Assembly (NCBI GenBank): GCA_020086605.1 | Contig: JACBWW010000046.1 | Span: forward strand, 270,447-334,446 | Length of the DNA: 64,000 nucleotides | Direction: 5' to 3' | Source: Lanius collurio | Taxonomy: Eukaryota > Chordata > Aves > Passeriformes > Laniidae | Shown here: positions 49,201-61,077 of the stretch, one piece after another | Position numbering within the stretch: the first letter of the stretch is position 1 | How the letters are laid out: every line of letters begins with the position of its first letter | The notes under the pieces: generated by a model | The model's database searches: none | What the model was told of the DNA's origin: nothing | The model's input: only the letters and a program-made list of their open reading frames with translations | Position numbers and translations under genes: made by a program

Positions 49201-50500
49201 TAGAAAGAGTACAGGGGAGCAGGGAGAAAGTGCATATTCTCAATAAGCTTCTTAACAAAATGTAGGATCACATGACTTTTACACTTTTACACCTTTCTCC
49301 CCATGATTTTGTTCCATCTCCTTCACACAATTCAAACACCTGTGCTTGTCATCTGATTTCTGACACTTTGATCCTTTTCTGGCTTCTGACAAGCAATTTA
49401 CTTCAGTGAACTCCTGTGCATGACTCTGGTGAGGTTTGGTAGGACAAGAAAATCCCTTCAGTTTTACATTCCACTTGCCTGTACATTTTCAATTCCCTTT
49501 GCTCTTGCTCTACCCTTTCCAATAATTGTCTGGGTCATTTCCCTGAGGGAAAAGCATCATTACAGTCCTGACTTGCTTGAAAATCACCATGTTTTGACTT
49601 TAATTTGAAATCAAAACTTTATCAGGCGTCTGCTGCAAACACTGGGTTTGTCATGGCATTTTAAACTGTTATCAATAAATGAGATAAAATTTCTGTTGGC
49701 CTATTGGTATTCCTGTTGTGTTAGTCACAGAGACATGCCAAAATCTGCTCTAAAGCTATTCTGGCTCTGCCTTCAGCTCCTCTGTGCTGGCTGACACTCA
49801 CTTATGCTCCTGCATAACCACTCAGCTGCTTTTTCACCAGATTTAATTTGTAGCCCTGGTTTGTCTTTAGAATACTCTGATGCCTTTTATGTGTCCCCCA
49901 TTTCCATGGTGTAATTATTCTGCAAGCCTTTTTGATACTGCTCGATGTGAGGGTTGTTTAAAAACCCTGCAAATTCTGTTTTAGGAACTTCTTTTCAGAT
50001 TATTTCACTTGGTACCTCTGCAGGGTGTTCCTACCAACACCACATTGTTTTGTCTCTCAGAAAGCAGGGGTTTTGCTTCCTGTTCTAACATTTTCCTCAT
50101 GCTCTGTAGCTCAGCTCCAGCCAGTCTCCCTTAAGCTGTGACCAGTATCAGGGCCTCAGTCCATGGTGGGGATGGGTGGAATTGCTCAGGAAATGATGAC
50201 AGAAATGATGCAACTGCTGGCACTTGGGTCAATTATTTTAACCAGTTGGATAGAACATCTTGTTGACCCCTTTAGGGATATTTCCTTTCATTCATTCAAT
50301 TTTTTTTCTGACATTTTGAAAGTCTTCATTGGACAGGAAACAACAAAACATAAGAATACAAAAAAAAAGCCTTCTGCTCTTCTTAAGTAGTTTTTGTCTT
50401 GCCCTAAATAAACTCCCAAGTTTATGTTTGTGTTACAGCTTTGGACTTCAGAAAAATTCTTAACTGTGTCATTAATGAGCAGCTCTTTCTACAACTAATT
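46291..50500. other. Non-coding AT-rich stretch
   Basis: Unique sequence with few open frames, none above 75 codons. It contains a T12 run at 46590-46601. About 46,950-48,300 is very AT-rich and repeat-free. No mobile element recognised. Confidence 0.55.
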
Positions 50501-53500
50501 GAGAAAGAAATTGTCTTTGCTCAGGCTTTCCTAAATTGAGCACTAGCATTTTTGAAAGTGCAAATCTGTAAGTGCTGTGGTGATCTGAGATATTTTTGTT
50601 GGAGCTGAGGAAGTCCATTTACACTGATGATAAAAGGTAGAAAGGTTTCTGGAGACTGTCAGTGCTTTGTTGCATCAGCTGCTGTTGACAGCCCCTCCCA
50701 GGGCTCTCTCTTACTGCTTTTTTCAGAAATAATTTTGCCCTTAACCTTTTGTGTCTTGAAACTTAGGACATAAAGTGGGTTTTTATTTGGAGGAGTATGA
50801 GGAAATTTCTGATTTGGATCATCAAAATCACCAGCATTTACAGTAGGTCACAGAGCTCTCTTGATTTCCAAGGACAGAACAAACCAATCCAGTATAAGCT
50901 GAGTGTAATATTAATAAAAATTCCTTTCTCTTCCCCATTTCTGTACTTATTCCAAAGATTTACCACTGCTGCTTCCCCCACCTAGTAAGGATCAGATCAC
51001 AACCCCAAGGATGGTGTTCAAATATTTACTGCTCATGACCTACTCAGCATTAGGGTCTTAAATTGAATTTCTGAGCCTGTAACTTGCATCAGTGTTACTT
51101 TTGTCAGGGGGTAGCTCTGTGTGAGTGGCTGCTTGCTCTGCAGTGGGGTTGTGTTTGAAAATGCAGTGTTATGAAAACACCATTGCAGTACATGCTGACA
51201 GATGACTCATTTTAATGTGATGTACTTCATCTGAACATTGTTAAGCAGCACTGAAAGGTTGTTTTTACATGACCTGACACCTTTGCATTTCATTTCCTTC
51301 TCCCAGTAGAGAAAATGGATGTTAGCATTTTGCCACAGAGATTCCTCTGTGCATTGTCACACTCTGTGATGGAAATACTGTGAAAATGGATCTGGTGTCA
51401 CCTTCACTTCCCAGATCCAGAATGGATGGGAGTTCTCTGCCTCCAGTGAGTTTCCAGCTATTCCTTTGTAAGATAAAAATATTTTGCTTTGTTTTTTATG
51501 TACCTCTTGTTTTACATTCCAGGTGCTCAATTAACATCCAGTTAAATTGCATCTCTCCAGGTTTGCTTGGGAGTGGCTGATGCCTAATCAACATCATTGT
51601 TATTCTGGGCAGCCCAGTGAAAACCCAAGTACAAATAAAAGGAGCCTGGAATTCTTTTGATAGAACCTGTGTGATGAGCTGCTTGAGAAAACCTGCTGTG
51701 TTTTTGGGATGCCACAGACTAAGGTAATTTGTTGGGTCTGGAACATGAATTTTAGAAATTAATCAATACACCAGTCAGTGCTAAAAAAACCCCACTTCTG
51801 TGCATCTTGTAATAAATGGGAGAAAAGTTAGACTCTCCACTAAGAAATGCTTTTAAATTAAAATTCTCTTTTGCCAAAGTAATTGAACTGACACATTTCC
51901 TATGGTAAATTGTTTTAAATGCTGAATTCTACTATCTGCTACTTGCCTTCTCAAAACTCATCATAAAATCATAAACAAGTTCTCCTCTGACTCAGTATTT
52001 ATCTTATGTTGATGTAGTGTTCAATAAGAACCTTCTAACCAACATTTTATTGGCAGGCAAATTTGCAAGAAAATCTTCAGTAAATGCATCTGGTGTCAGA
52101 GCCTGCCATTTGTGAGTTATTAATCTGCTACATCTTTGCTGAAACAAGAACCCAGCTTAGATTTCCTCCCTTCCAAGAGCCAAGAGCACCCCCCCCCAGC
52201 ATGAACTTTCCATTTCACTCCGTGCTTGCTGTCATGTCTGAGTGTTTTACACATTTGTATCCAGGTGTTCACAAAACTGAGCAGTTTCAGCCCAAACTGA
52301 GGGAAAACTGAGTTTCCCAAGGAGCTTTTCTGGTCATCAGCTCTCCCACTGTGTGTGTTGAAGGCATCAGCAGGTAAATGCTATGATAAAGTCCCATTTT
52401 ATGTGTCCTTGTTTGTTCATACCGGGATTTTGAAATTAAAAGTTTCCAGGTAAATTATTTGCTCGGTTTTAGACAAAATCCCACCTTCCCAAGTGTGTTT
52501 CATTTCTAAAGGAATGCCACCAGGAATATCCTAAGGGTCATACCAACATTCCTTGCCATCACATGTGCAGTAGAACCTGTCCTGTCCTGCATAACTTTAT
52601 TTTCTTGTAAAGAGCCTAAATGGGAGCACAGATGTGATGCAGGGCACACAAACCCAGTGTTTTACTTACTCTGACTTTTAACAGGAAAACAACAAATACT
52701 CCTCACCTCATCTTTTTTCTGTCATTCAGGACTACATTTAATTACCACAGTTAAAAATATGGGGGTTTAATTGCATAATCCTTGAGGTTCCTTGACCTTG
52801 TGAAGCTTTCCTGCCAAGTAAACGTGACTGTGGGATGAAGATTTCTGCAGGACCCATAAATTATGATGATAATGTTCTTGCCTTTGGTGTTAAGGAATGC
52901 TTCCTTTTTTTCAAAAGTGACTTTGCAGCAAGAATCCTAAAAATATAAAGTCATTATTGGTACATATTCTTTGGTTTTAGAGTTATATTTTTAACAGCAG
53001 AGAATTCTTGGTTATATCAAGGTGAATTATATTTGTGGACCTCTCAAATATACTCTTTAACTCTGAAAAACCTTTCTGGACTTAGTTCTCTTATATCCTT
53101 CTTACTGCAAGTTCTGAAGGCAGATTTCCCAGTTATTAAAATCCGTGTCATAGTGTATAAAATAAATATATATATTACATAGTGTATGGAGAACAGGAAG
53201 ACAAACATTAATCAATATTTTTAAATCTGTCCGTGTTCCATCCTTTTTTCCCTGGAACACAAAACTCCTAGCTCAGACTGAATTTTATGCACTCAGTTAA
53301 ATGCTGATTATTCTTTTCCTGGTGCCCAAAGCATCAACAGCACACTCATGTGGCTCTCCAAGCTCCATTAAGCCAAGTCCCTGTTGCTGCTCCGCAGTGT
53401 TGATGGCTGGATCTGCTCTGTGTTTCTCAGCAGGGCCCTCTCTCTCAATGAGGGTGCTCCAAAGTGCTGTTTCCTGTGGGCTGCCTCGTGAAGATGCAGC

Positions 53501-55545
53501 CCTGCCTCAGAAAAACTCCTCTCCATCTGTTGGAGGGTGCTCTTAACTACAGATCTGCCTTCACTCTGCAGAGGGACCAGCTTTTAATTCACACACCAGT
53601 TTGAAATGTAATGTTCCAAACAGCAAGAAATAAACCATTGACTTTGAGCTGTGCAGTAGAGTAATAAAGAGGACGAGGTAAAGTGCTGGTATGTAAATAT
53701 TCACCAAGGGAAAAAAAAAATTAATTTTAATTGCTGAGTTTGACTGGCAGCTTCTTTTCTGATTGGGGCCATAAATAGCATTTCTTCCCTGTGGGTAGTT
53801 GGGAATGTTTGGTCACAAAAATAACCCCTAAGACATGCAATTGGCCTGTTAAATACTGTCCTGTTTTACAACCCACACTGACCTTTGCTGTTTCCTTTAT
53901 TTCCACCAAGCTCTAAGAACGTTTTTCTGATGTTGATTCCACTCTGATAACTTTGGTGTGTCACACACGTGTTGTACCACACTGCAGAGGAGGATAAAGA
54001 GAGCAGGATAATCTCTGAACGTGATATGAAATATTCCTCTATTTTTGTATCAAAATTAATTCTTCCAGAGCAATTTGCTGCTCTGTCTGTTTTGTTTTTA
54101 ACAGAGCCCAAATCCAAGGAGCTGCTGTGCCCAGCAGGACAAGGAACGAGACTTTCACAGCAGTTTTAATTCAAGGTGTGTTTCTCTGTGCAGTCAGCTT
54201 TATGTGGAGCAGTTCCTTCCAGATTTAATCGTGGCTCAGATTTTGGGTGGTACCTGTGGGCTGCAGGAATTTAACACAGGATAGGCAACTGTCAGTTAAC
54301 TTGCAAGAATTGCAGTAAGGTACCTTTGCATTGGATGTTGTGAGTATATTTGATCTCTGCTGGCCAGCTGGGAAAGAAATGGCAAAGCTCCATGGCAGAA
54401 TTTTCTGTCCCTTGCAGTTTTTACATTTGATAATCATCAGTGACGATCACGAAAAGTGCTTGACAATAACTGTGTAGAGCAGCACACGTAATTCTGGCTC
54501 TGAGAACCAGTTAGGGTTAGGGAAAACCCCAAAACTTCAACCAACACACCAGCCCACCAGTCCAATTTAAACTTCATTTCTGTTAATTCCTTTCCTGCCC
54601 AACACTACCCTCCAGTGAAGTGCAGACCATGGGCTAGTCGAGGCTCTTTCCCTGAAGACCAACTGCTCTCTTTTTCCAGCTTGTTTTACATTTAGCACAC
54701 TGATCAAATAAAATTGTCACTTTTGTAAGTGTACAGGGAGGGGATCTGGAGTCACTTGAAGCTGTGTTAAGGTCAGGATCAGGTGCAGAACCCACGGGAT
54801 GGAACCTGCAGATGCCCACTTAAACACTGGAATTCAGTCCCTTTTAGCAGGGCTACAGTATCAGCTGATAAGCAGGGTGTGTAATTGGTCTTATCAATTA
54901 ATAATGCCAGCTCTTGTCTGGCTCTCTGTAGAAGAACTTGAATCCTCTGTTGTGCCACAGGGCATGCTCCTGATGTTTGCTCCTGCACCCCAACAGCCAC
55001 TCCTGGATTGCAGTGCCCTGAACTTGCCTGCAGTGCTGCACAAGCAAAGGCTCTGATGTCAGAGGGGGTTGCAAGGCTCAAGCTCCTGTGCCCAATTTTA
55101 TTAAGCTTTACACCTAAAATAGGTGCAGATGAACTGCAGTGGCCACAAACCTCGCTCTAGAGAAGCTGGGGTGGAGCAGCATCGGTGCTTTTTGTTGGCA
55201 CTGGTTTGTATAAATGGCCCTGACCCTGTGGCAGCCCACAGGGCTGAGCAGTGACCTCCCCCAGGGAGGTTTTCCCACGGAGTTTGGTGTTTGGGGAGTG
55301 TTGGTGTGCCTGGTTCTAGTCTGGGATTGCCCAGTACCTGCAAATGCTGACTGGTACCAGCTCTGCCTCTGCGTGCTTTTTTATTAAAGTAAGGACCAGT
55401 AAAGCCCAAAGCTCCCTGTACCACTCTCTGAATTTCTCAGGGTGTTTTTTTGGCAGAATAAAGGGGTGTGTGTGGTAGTGGTGGGGGATTTTTTGCTTTG
55501 TTTAAACAAAGGACCTTTGGATCAAATGCTGAAAAAATGTGATGA
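50501..55545. other. Non-coding stretch, no gene seen
   Basis: Unique sequence with short open frames only (maximum 107 codons, 55101-55424 minus). A C9 run lies at 52189-52197. Two telomere-type TTAGGG units in tandem (54511-54522) occur by themselves and are too short to be a telomeric relic. About 55,080-55,420 is GC-richer and has a plus-strand 'ttttattaa' at each end, but no LTR boundaries could be set. Confidence 0.5.
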
Positions 55546-55563
55546 AGCAGCAGCAGCAGCAGC
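55546..55563. repeat. (AGC)6 microsatellite
   Basis: Six uninterrupted AGC (CAG-type) units following 'gatga' and ending in 'actgtcc'. Short trinucleotide tract in non-coding context. Confidence 0.9.
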
Positions 55564-55782
55564 ACTGTCCGTGTACTGCAAGCACATGTGAAGAACCACT
55601 ACATTTAATTAAACACCAGTCAGACCAACACATTAAAATTTTAATTCAACCCTAGGTCTTGGATAAAAAGGCACAAGATTTAGTTCAAAAGCTGCACAAT
55701 GTGTATGAATGTGCATGGGCTTTGGGTCCCACTGTGAGTAGGGGTACAGCACAACCTAAATAACTCATTTAGTCAGAATTGT
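55564..55782. other. Short non-coding spacer
   Basis: Unique AT-rich DNA between the AGC tract and the 22-bp array. Nothing recognised. Confidence 0.5.
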
Positions 55783-55908
55783 GAATATTGCAGGATGGAA
55801 TTCTGAATATTGCAGGATGGAATTCTGAATATTGCAGGGTGGAATTCTGAATATTGCAGGATGGAATTCTGAATATTGCAGGATGGAATTCTGAATATTG
55901 CAGGGTGG
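55783..55908. repeat. 22-bp minisatellite, 6 copies, with 3-unit higher-order pattern
   Basis: Six copies of gaatattgcagg(a/g)tggaattct begin at 55783, 55805, 55827, 55849, 55871 and 55893, an exact 22-bp spacing. The only clear variable base in the core reads a, a, g, a, a, g along the array, so the structure is two 66-bp triplets. This indicates that a three-unit block was duplicated as a whole. Each unit junction contains an EcoRI-type gaattc. Confidence 0.93.
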
Positions 55909-56463
55909 CAGCAGCAGGGGCCCTGTCACCTGAAATGTCCACTGGTTATGGAAAAGTAAAAATCAGTTTCTAGCTTTCCCAGACCCACGTCCTTTCTATT
56001 GGAAACCATGTGCTGCAGCGTGGGGCTAAAGTATATTTTCTTAGACAGAAAGAACAGGGTAAATAAAGTTTACTGTGCTGAAAAACAACTTTTATTATAC
56101 AATGTAAATAGGTAACTCATAAAAAGAGCTGGGGAAAATTCAGTGAGCAGTGAGGATTTGAAGCTGGAATTTGATTCAGAGACTTCCAATACCTGATAGT
56201 TTATTTCTTAACCCTGGTGCTGGGAGACTGGAGATTTTTCTCATGCAGAAAAATATACTTAATTTTTTTCCTTGGAAATAAATATCAAATATTCTCATTA
56301 ATTTTAATGACTTTTGCATAGTCCAAAGTTTCAGCAGTGACTTTTTTTTCCCTTCAGAACCCGCAATTTCCAAGGGAGTGAAGTTTTAAATAAATCAAGA
56401 GTGAGTTAACTTTTTTCTTTTTATTTTTTTAATTCCCTTTGGGAAAATGTAATCATAATTTTA
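55909..56463. other. Non-coding stretch, no gene seen
   Basis: Unique AT-rich sequence after the 22-bp array. One short minus frame (56176-56373, 65 codons) has no recognisable domain. Confidence 0.5.
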
Positions 56464-56745
56464 AAAATTCTGCTTGTTGTCTTCACCACTTTCTTTCTTC
56501 TGCAGATAGATTTGGGTGTTGCAGGCAGTGCATACCTGTTGCTTCTTGGATTTCCAGTCATTCATTCTAGCACGTACATCACCAAAGGAATCAATTCTCT
56601 CAGTACTTGGATTATAAATCTGAACATACACAGAGATCTTGAGATTGATCTGGTACCCTAAAATCTTCCCACTGAGTGCTGACTCATTCCTAGTATCTAA
56701 AATGTTGTTTTTAAGTACAAGCCATAAATATTCCTCTATCTTTTT
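56461..56745 (-). other. 94-codon open frame of uncertain status (weak exon candidate)
   Basis: On the minus strand a frame is open from 56745 to a TAA at 56461-56463, with an in-frame TGA just upstream (56746-56748). It encodes 94 residues and has no early start codon, so if real it would be an exon. The translation has a protein-like mix, with short stretches such as NNILDTRNES, YQINLKISVYVQIYNPSTE and DSFGDVRARMNDWKSKKQQ, and a Cys pair (CTAC) further on. After KSKKQQ the DNA reads cag|gtatgc, which could be a donor site. I do not recognise the family. No pyrimidine tract precedes the open part, so an acceptor is not evident. Chance is the default explanation in a window of this size. Confidence 0.15.
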
Positions 56746-56748
56746 TCA

Positions 56749-58157
56749 TTCAGATACAACACTATAAATATTTGGAGAAACTGAGAAGTCCAAATGCAAT
56801 TTTTCCTCTTTGTCTTTTGCATTTGACCATTTTAAAGACCTGCACATGGAGTTAGGGAATGAGTTAAAGCTGGATGAGGTAAAGCATTATCTGAACTGTT
56901 CATTAGTTTGCTCTTATGTGGTGTAAATCTCCCAACCTTATTAGAAAAAAGGGGCTTTGGCCACAAATTGTATTTTGAAATAAATTGCACCAAACCCTAA
57001 TGTGGTTAATACTTTTAGCTGTTTTAAAAGGGCACATTTATTCAAGGCAATCTCTAATTTTAATGGCCAAAATCTAGAATATGGAAGAAACTTAAGTGTG
57101 TGTATGTGGAAAACTCACCTCCATTAGCAGAGGAAGAATAAAGGGTAAAGAAGTGACACTTTTAGATTTGCCAGCATCTCCCAAGATTTTATTATCAGAT
57201 TTCTTTGGTCTAAGTAATCGGACTCTGAACTTCTTGGGTGTTCTTGTTCTGTTTCAGATCTAGAGAGCTGATCTTAAATAGTTTATTGGTAATTTCCTCA
57301 AGTCTCTCTATAATTTTCAAGTGTTGCATCAGACAGAGATTGTCTTATACAAATAAAAATATATTAATGTTAAATTTCTTTGCTGGAGCTGTTCCTGCTT
57401 TTGCTTTCTCCTCCCATTCAAGACTCTTGATGGTGGTTGAGCAGCTCTTACTGAGAGCAGCTCCTGCTCTGTTGTACTTTGAAGTGACAGAGACTGAACC
57501 TTTGATAGGAAAAAACCCCACATAAAATCATTAAAGCATTGAAAATGCAACTTAACAGCTGTTGCTTCTGGCTCTTAGTGTGGTATTGCAGTTGCTGCAA
57601 TTGTGTAGGGAGAGGCTGAGAGGCTTTTCAGGATGTGGGATCAGTCATATCTGTGGCTTTACATAGAATGGGATCCTTATGGGAGATAATTGTTTTTAAG
57701 GTGTCAGCAAAAGCTCAAACCTTTATCACTGCTGAGCAGGCTGACGTGCTCGAGGGCTTGAGTGGAGTCCTTTGGAGATGTGTGAGATTTCTGAGCCTTT
57801 CTCTGCTCAGACTGCTCTAGATGGAACACTGGGTTTTGCTTGTAGTCGAGCCATTTTTGACCTTTTACCCTGCAAACTGGCAATTAATGTATCCAGGCCT
57901 TGTCAGTGTATGTAAATGTGAGATAATTGCTGTGTTTTTAAGAGTAATCACATCCAGCTGAATTCCAAGATAAGTTCTTTCACCTGGGTAAAAGCTGGGC
58001 TGTGGCTGCTCTCAGTTCTCAGTGGGCTGGGGTTTCATTGGTCCTGGGGAAAATTGAGGGGGAAATTTGATTTGTGGCTGCTCAGCTGGGGCAATTTATG
58101 ATCAAGGGGTGAGGGGGCATTGAGGGTTTGGCTGCAGAGGGGATTCAGCTGGGTGGG
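56749..58157. other. Non-coding stretch, no gene seen
   Basis: Unique AT-rich sequence. The 95-codon plus frame at 57238-57525 is partly overlapped by a minus-strand frame and lacks any recognised domain. Confidence 0.5.
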
Positions 58158-58224
58158 AGCAGCAGTGGCAGAGATGGAGCAGCAGTGGCAGAGATGGAGC
58201 AGCAGTGGCAGAGATGGAGCAGCT
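58158..58224. repeat. 20-bp tandem repeat, 3.3 copies
   Basis: Three exact copies of agcagcagtggcagagatgg (58158, 58178, 58198) and a partial fourth copy. Identical copies point to a recent expansion. It lies in a G-rich stretch with a 144-codon plus open frame (58128-58562) that has no recognised domain. Confidence 0.92.
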
Positions 58225-58889
58225 TGAGGGCAAGGGAGGCTTCCTGTGCTGGTGAGTATGGACCAGCCATGGCACTGCCTGGTGGGTATCATGGAATTCC
58301 AGGGCTCAGGGGCTGCCTTGGGGCAGCAGGGATGGGCTCATGTGGTGCCCATAGGAGTGACTTTGGTGTGTGGCTGTGGTGGTTTGGCTCTGAATATCCA
58401 TCACTGATTTGTGTGGAGCCACCTGCTCGTGGAGCTTTTGGCCCCAGGGCACCACCCAAGGTGCTGCTCTTCCATTTATTTACTTTTCCTTTTTTTAATG
58501 TTCTGACACAAACGTGTCTAATTTGCCTCCAGAGGTGCACTCAAAATTTCCCAACCTTATAAACATCTGGAAGCTGCTGAATTGTCTGTTCTTTCAGTCA
58601 GGGGAGACCCTGAAGGGCTCTTAGCATAATGCAAATCTGGGGACTCTGGTTTGGACAGATTAAAGTCTGGCTGGCTCCAGCAGTGTGCTTTTCATCCTGC
58701 CTATGAGAATTAGATATTTCTGCTACAGCAGTGAGAGAAGACTGAGAAATGATATAGCCTTTTGTCACATCCAGTGCTCCAGCACAGAGTTTGTTTTGTG
58801 GATAATGGTTTTTGTTAACCTGTCTCTACTTTAGAAGAAGGTCTGGGAAGTGTAAAGAGAATATGAGTGACCCTTTTTGAAATTGTCTC
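58225..58889. other. Non-coding stretch, no gene seen
   Basis: Unique sequence, G-rich at the left and AT-rich at the right. Overlapping open frames occur on both strands; nothing recognised. Confidence 0.5.
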
Positions 58890-58965
58890 TACTTTGAGGT
58901 TGGCATGGGACTGGGTGAACTCAGTGTGGTCTTTCCAACCCAAATTGTTTCATGACTTTTGTTTT
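58890..58965 (+). mobile_element. Short CR1 3' tail remnant
   Basis: The run 'gaggttggcatgggactggg' ... 'gtggtctttccaacccaaat' ... 'tgtttcatgac' matches the last ~70 bp of avian CR1 3' ends (consensus ending ggtcccttccaacccaaaccattctatgattct). Only the tail is recognisable, so the copy is either very short or heavily decayed. Confidence 0.5.
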
Positions 58966-59690
58966 ATTTGCCTATCTGGGAAGTTGATGTGATGGAATTA
59001 CTGCAACAGGAAGCTGAAAAGGGTGGTCTGGTTTACTTTCCCTGCTTGGGATGATCTTAACAAAAAAAAAAAAAAAATCCAATTCTACCCAGAGTTTGCC
59101 TTCTGATGTTGCAAACATTTATCCTTTGTGCACATGGTGACCCCTGAGGGGAGTCCTGGGAATGCTGTTTCTCAAGACTGCCACAAATAAAATGAAGACT
59201 TTTGAAAGACAGTTCTACTTTTATGGAGCTGTTGCGTTGCTTAATTACTTATTTAAGGCTAAACTATAAAAATATTTGGTTCGTGGTTGGCATAACCTCA
59301 ACAGTTTTCACTGCACTTGAGTTTATGGATAAACACATCTTTGTATGTATGGTCCATTAGAGCCATGTTTAAAAATAAATTATAAATATCTCTGGTTTGT
59401 TATCCAGTTAGACTGATCTGCAGCTTGTTAACAGTTCTGAGAGTGTCTTTTGCTTTAGTTTGACCAGAAGTCAAACTGAAGTCCTGTCCTTGAGAATTTC
59501 TATTGAAAGAACATTCCTCAGTGAAATACCAGGTGTCACTTGCAACAGCTCCTCTGAAACAGGAAATGTCCCTTGATTTTGGTCTCAGCTATACAAATGC
59601 TTGCCAGAGTCTTAGAAGCTGACACCCAAAGCAGAAAACCCAGGCAAACCCCCCAAAAAAATATTCAGGCATACCGTGCTTGTCCTAAGT
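58966..59690. other. Non-coding stretch with A16 run
   Basis: Unique AT-rich sequence. An A16 run lies at 59062-59077, about 100 bp downstream of the CR1 tail; CR1 does not normally end in poly-A, so the two are probably unrelated. Confidence 0.5.
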
Positions 59691-59775
59691 TTTTTTCTTT
59701 TTTTTTCTTTTTTTTTTAGTTTGTTTCTTTTGTTTTTGTTTTGTTTTCAGTGCTCAATGTTTTGTTTGTTTGATC
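59691..59775. repeat. T-rich low-complexity tract
   Basis: Imperfect T-rich simple sequence with scattered c and g (for example ttttttctttttttttttag). No fixed period. Confidence 0.7.
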
Positions 59776-60724
59776 TGAATGCTCTCTATTTTTTCTTTCT
59801 CTTTTCAATGTTAAGACCCTTTTTTTAGGGTAACATGTACTTATTTAAGACTGGCTACTGGTTCTCCAGCTCTGAATTGGACCTTTATGAATCCTACAAC
59901 TCTGCTATCCCATAACAGTAGATTAAGTTTGGAGATAGTCACTGATGGGGAGAATTGTGCTGCTCTGGAGACAGGCTTCCTGTCTTTTTTTCTCTTTAAT
60001 ATTACCTCTTTAAATGAGATGTTACATTTCAGAGGATAAATGTTGTAAAATGTTTCTTTGTGTATTCCCCCAGTTGTTAATAAAATAAATAAGATCAGGC
60101 AAGTCAATGCATTTCTGATCAAAGACTCATGTGGTTTTTTGTTCTGTGGCATTTGTTGGAGTGTGATTTTGGTTTTAATCCTACATGAGGCCACAGTTAG
60201 ACCTGCTTTTTCTATTTTTTATCTAGCTTTTAATAAAGCAAGAGGAGGGTGGGGTTATTGTCAGAATTTACTTCTGGAACAGAGTAATAAATGAGGTTTT
60301 AATGGGAAGTTGGAAACACTGATGATTTATGGCTTCCTACAACACATTAGACACATACATCAGTGTGCAACATGCCATAAATTATGGTGCATGCTGTAAA
60401 AAGCCATAAATTGTCATTTTCAATGTGAGTTATCACCATTAAAGACTTTTATTCCCTGCTGTTTTTGCGAGTTTCCATGGCTTCCTCACCCATTCCCTGA
60501 CTAATGATTTCAGCAGCTGCAGGAGGATGACCCAGAGATGCAGTGCCTGATTAGGCAACACAATTGCCTTAAAGCTGTGAAGTCAGAGGTTAAACTGCTT
60601 TATAGAGAAAATATGATCTTTTAGTCTGGTACCACCCTTAACACTGAGCATTTCTGAGTATCGCTTGCACCAGCAGCGTTCTTTTTCCTCACTGTGGTTA
60701 ATATCTGCCTGCTGAAAAGCAGAG
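59776..60724. other. Non-coding AT-rich stretch
   Basis: Unique sequence. At 60,320-60,440 there are repeated ccataaat motifs, including an odd palindrome ccataaattatgg, in a block that looks like homeobox-type regulatory DNA. The 117-codon minus frame at 59841-60194 has no recognised domain. Confidence 0.45.
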
Positions 60725-60967
60725 ATGCGTTGGAAATACCGGGATCGGTTTGCTGAGCAGGCAGCTGCGGCAGATCGAGATAAGCTCGGTCCTGTGGAGC
60801 GATCCCGGCTGTCCTGTGGATCTGCCCATCCCGGAGCTGGCAGCACAGATTTGCTGCTGCTGCTGCAGGGCACTGTGGCAGCTGTGATGCTCTGGAGGGA
60901 TGAGCCATCAAACCACGGCGTTGTGGGTTTGATTCTGTTGCAAATCCACCGGCATGGGGCTAAATAA
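60725..60967. other. Local CpG-richer patch
   Basis: About 240 bp with roughly a dozen CpG dinucleotides (for example 'accgggatcgg', 'gcggcagatcgagataagct', 'gagcgatcccgg', 'ccacggcgttg', 'ccaccggcatg') in a window that is otherwise very CpG-poor. It holds a (TGC)5 tract at 60852-60866. The plus strand has an 80-codon open frame over exactly this patch and the minus strand has 96- and 159-codon frames. None has a recognised domain. It could be a small regulatory CpG island, an unannotated first exon or a GC-rich repeat remnant. Confidence 0.4.
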
Positions 60968-61077
60968 GGGGAGGGAATTGTAGGGAACACTCGGGATTTT
61001 TCCTTGGGCAGCCCTTGGCTCTGGGGAAGGTGCTGTGTTCCTCTGAGCTGCAGTGGTTGCATCCCCAGCCCTGTGCA
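60968..61077. other. Short GC-richer spacer before the 220-bp duplication
   Basis: Unique sequence joining the CpG-richer patch to the tandem duplication. Nothing recognised. Confidence 0.5.

Noticed and set aside
54511..54522. Two TTAGGG units as an interstitial telomere relic
   Set aside because: Two units are expected by chance in a window of this size and no degenerate copies flank them.
55080..55420. Possible additional LTR (ttttattaa near both ends)
   Set aside because: No TG/CA ends with matching flanking duplications could be placed and the sequence is not a remembered family.
59062..59077. A16 run as the poly-A tail of the CR1 remnant at 58.9 kb
   Set aside because: Avian CR1 elements end in a short ATTCTRTG-type repeat rather than poly-A, and about 100 bp of unrelated sequence separates the two.
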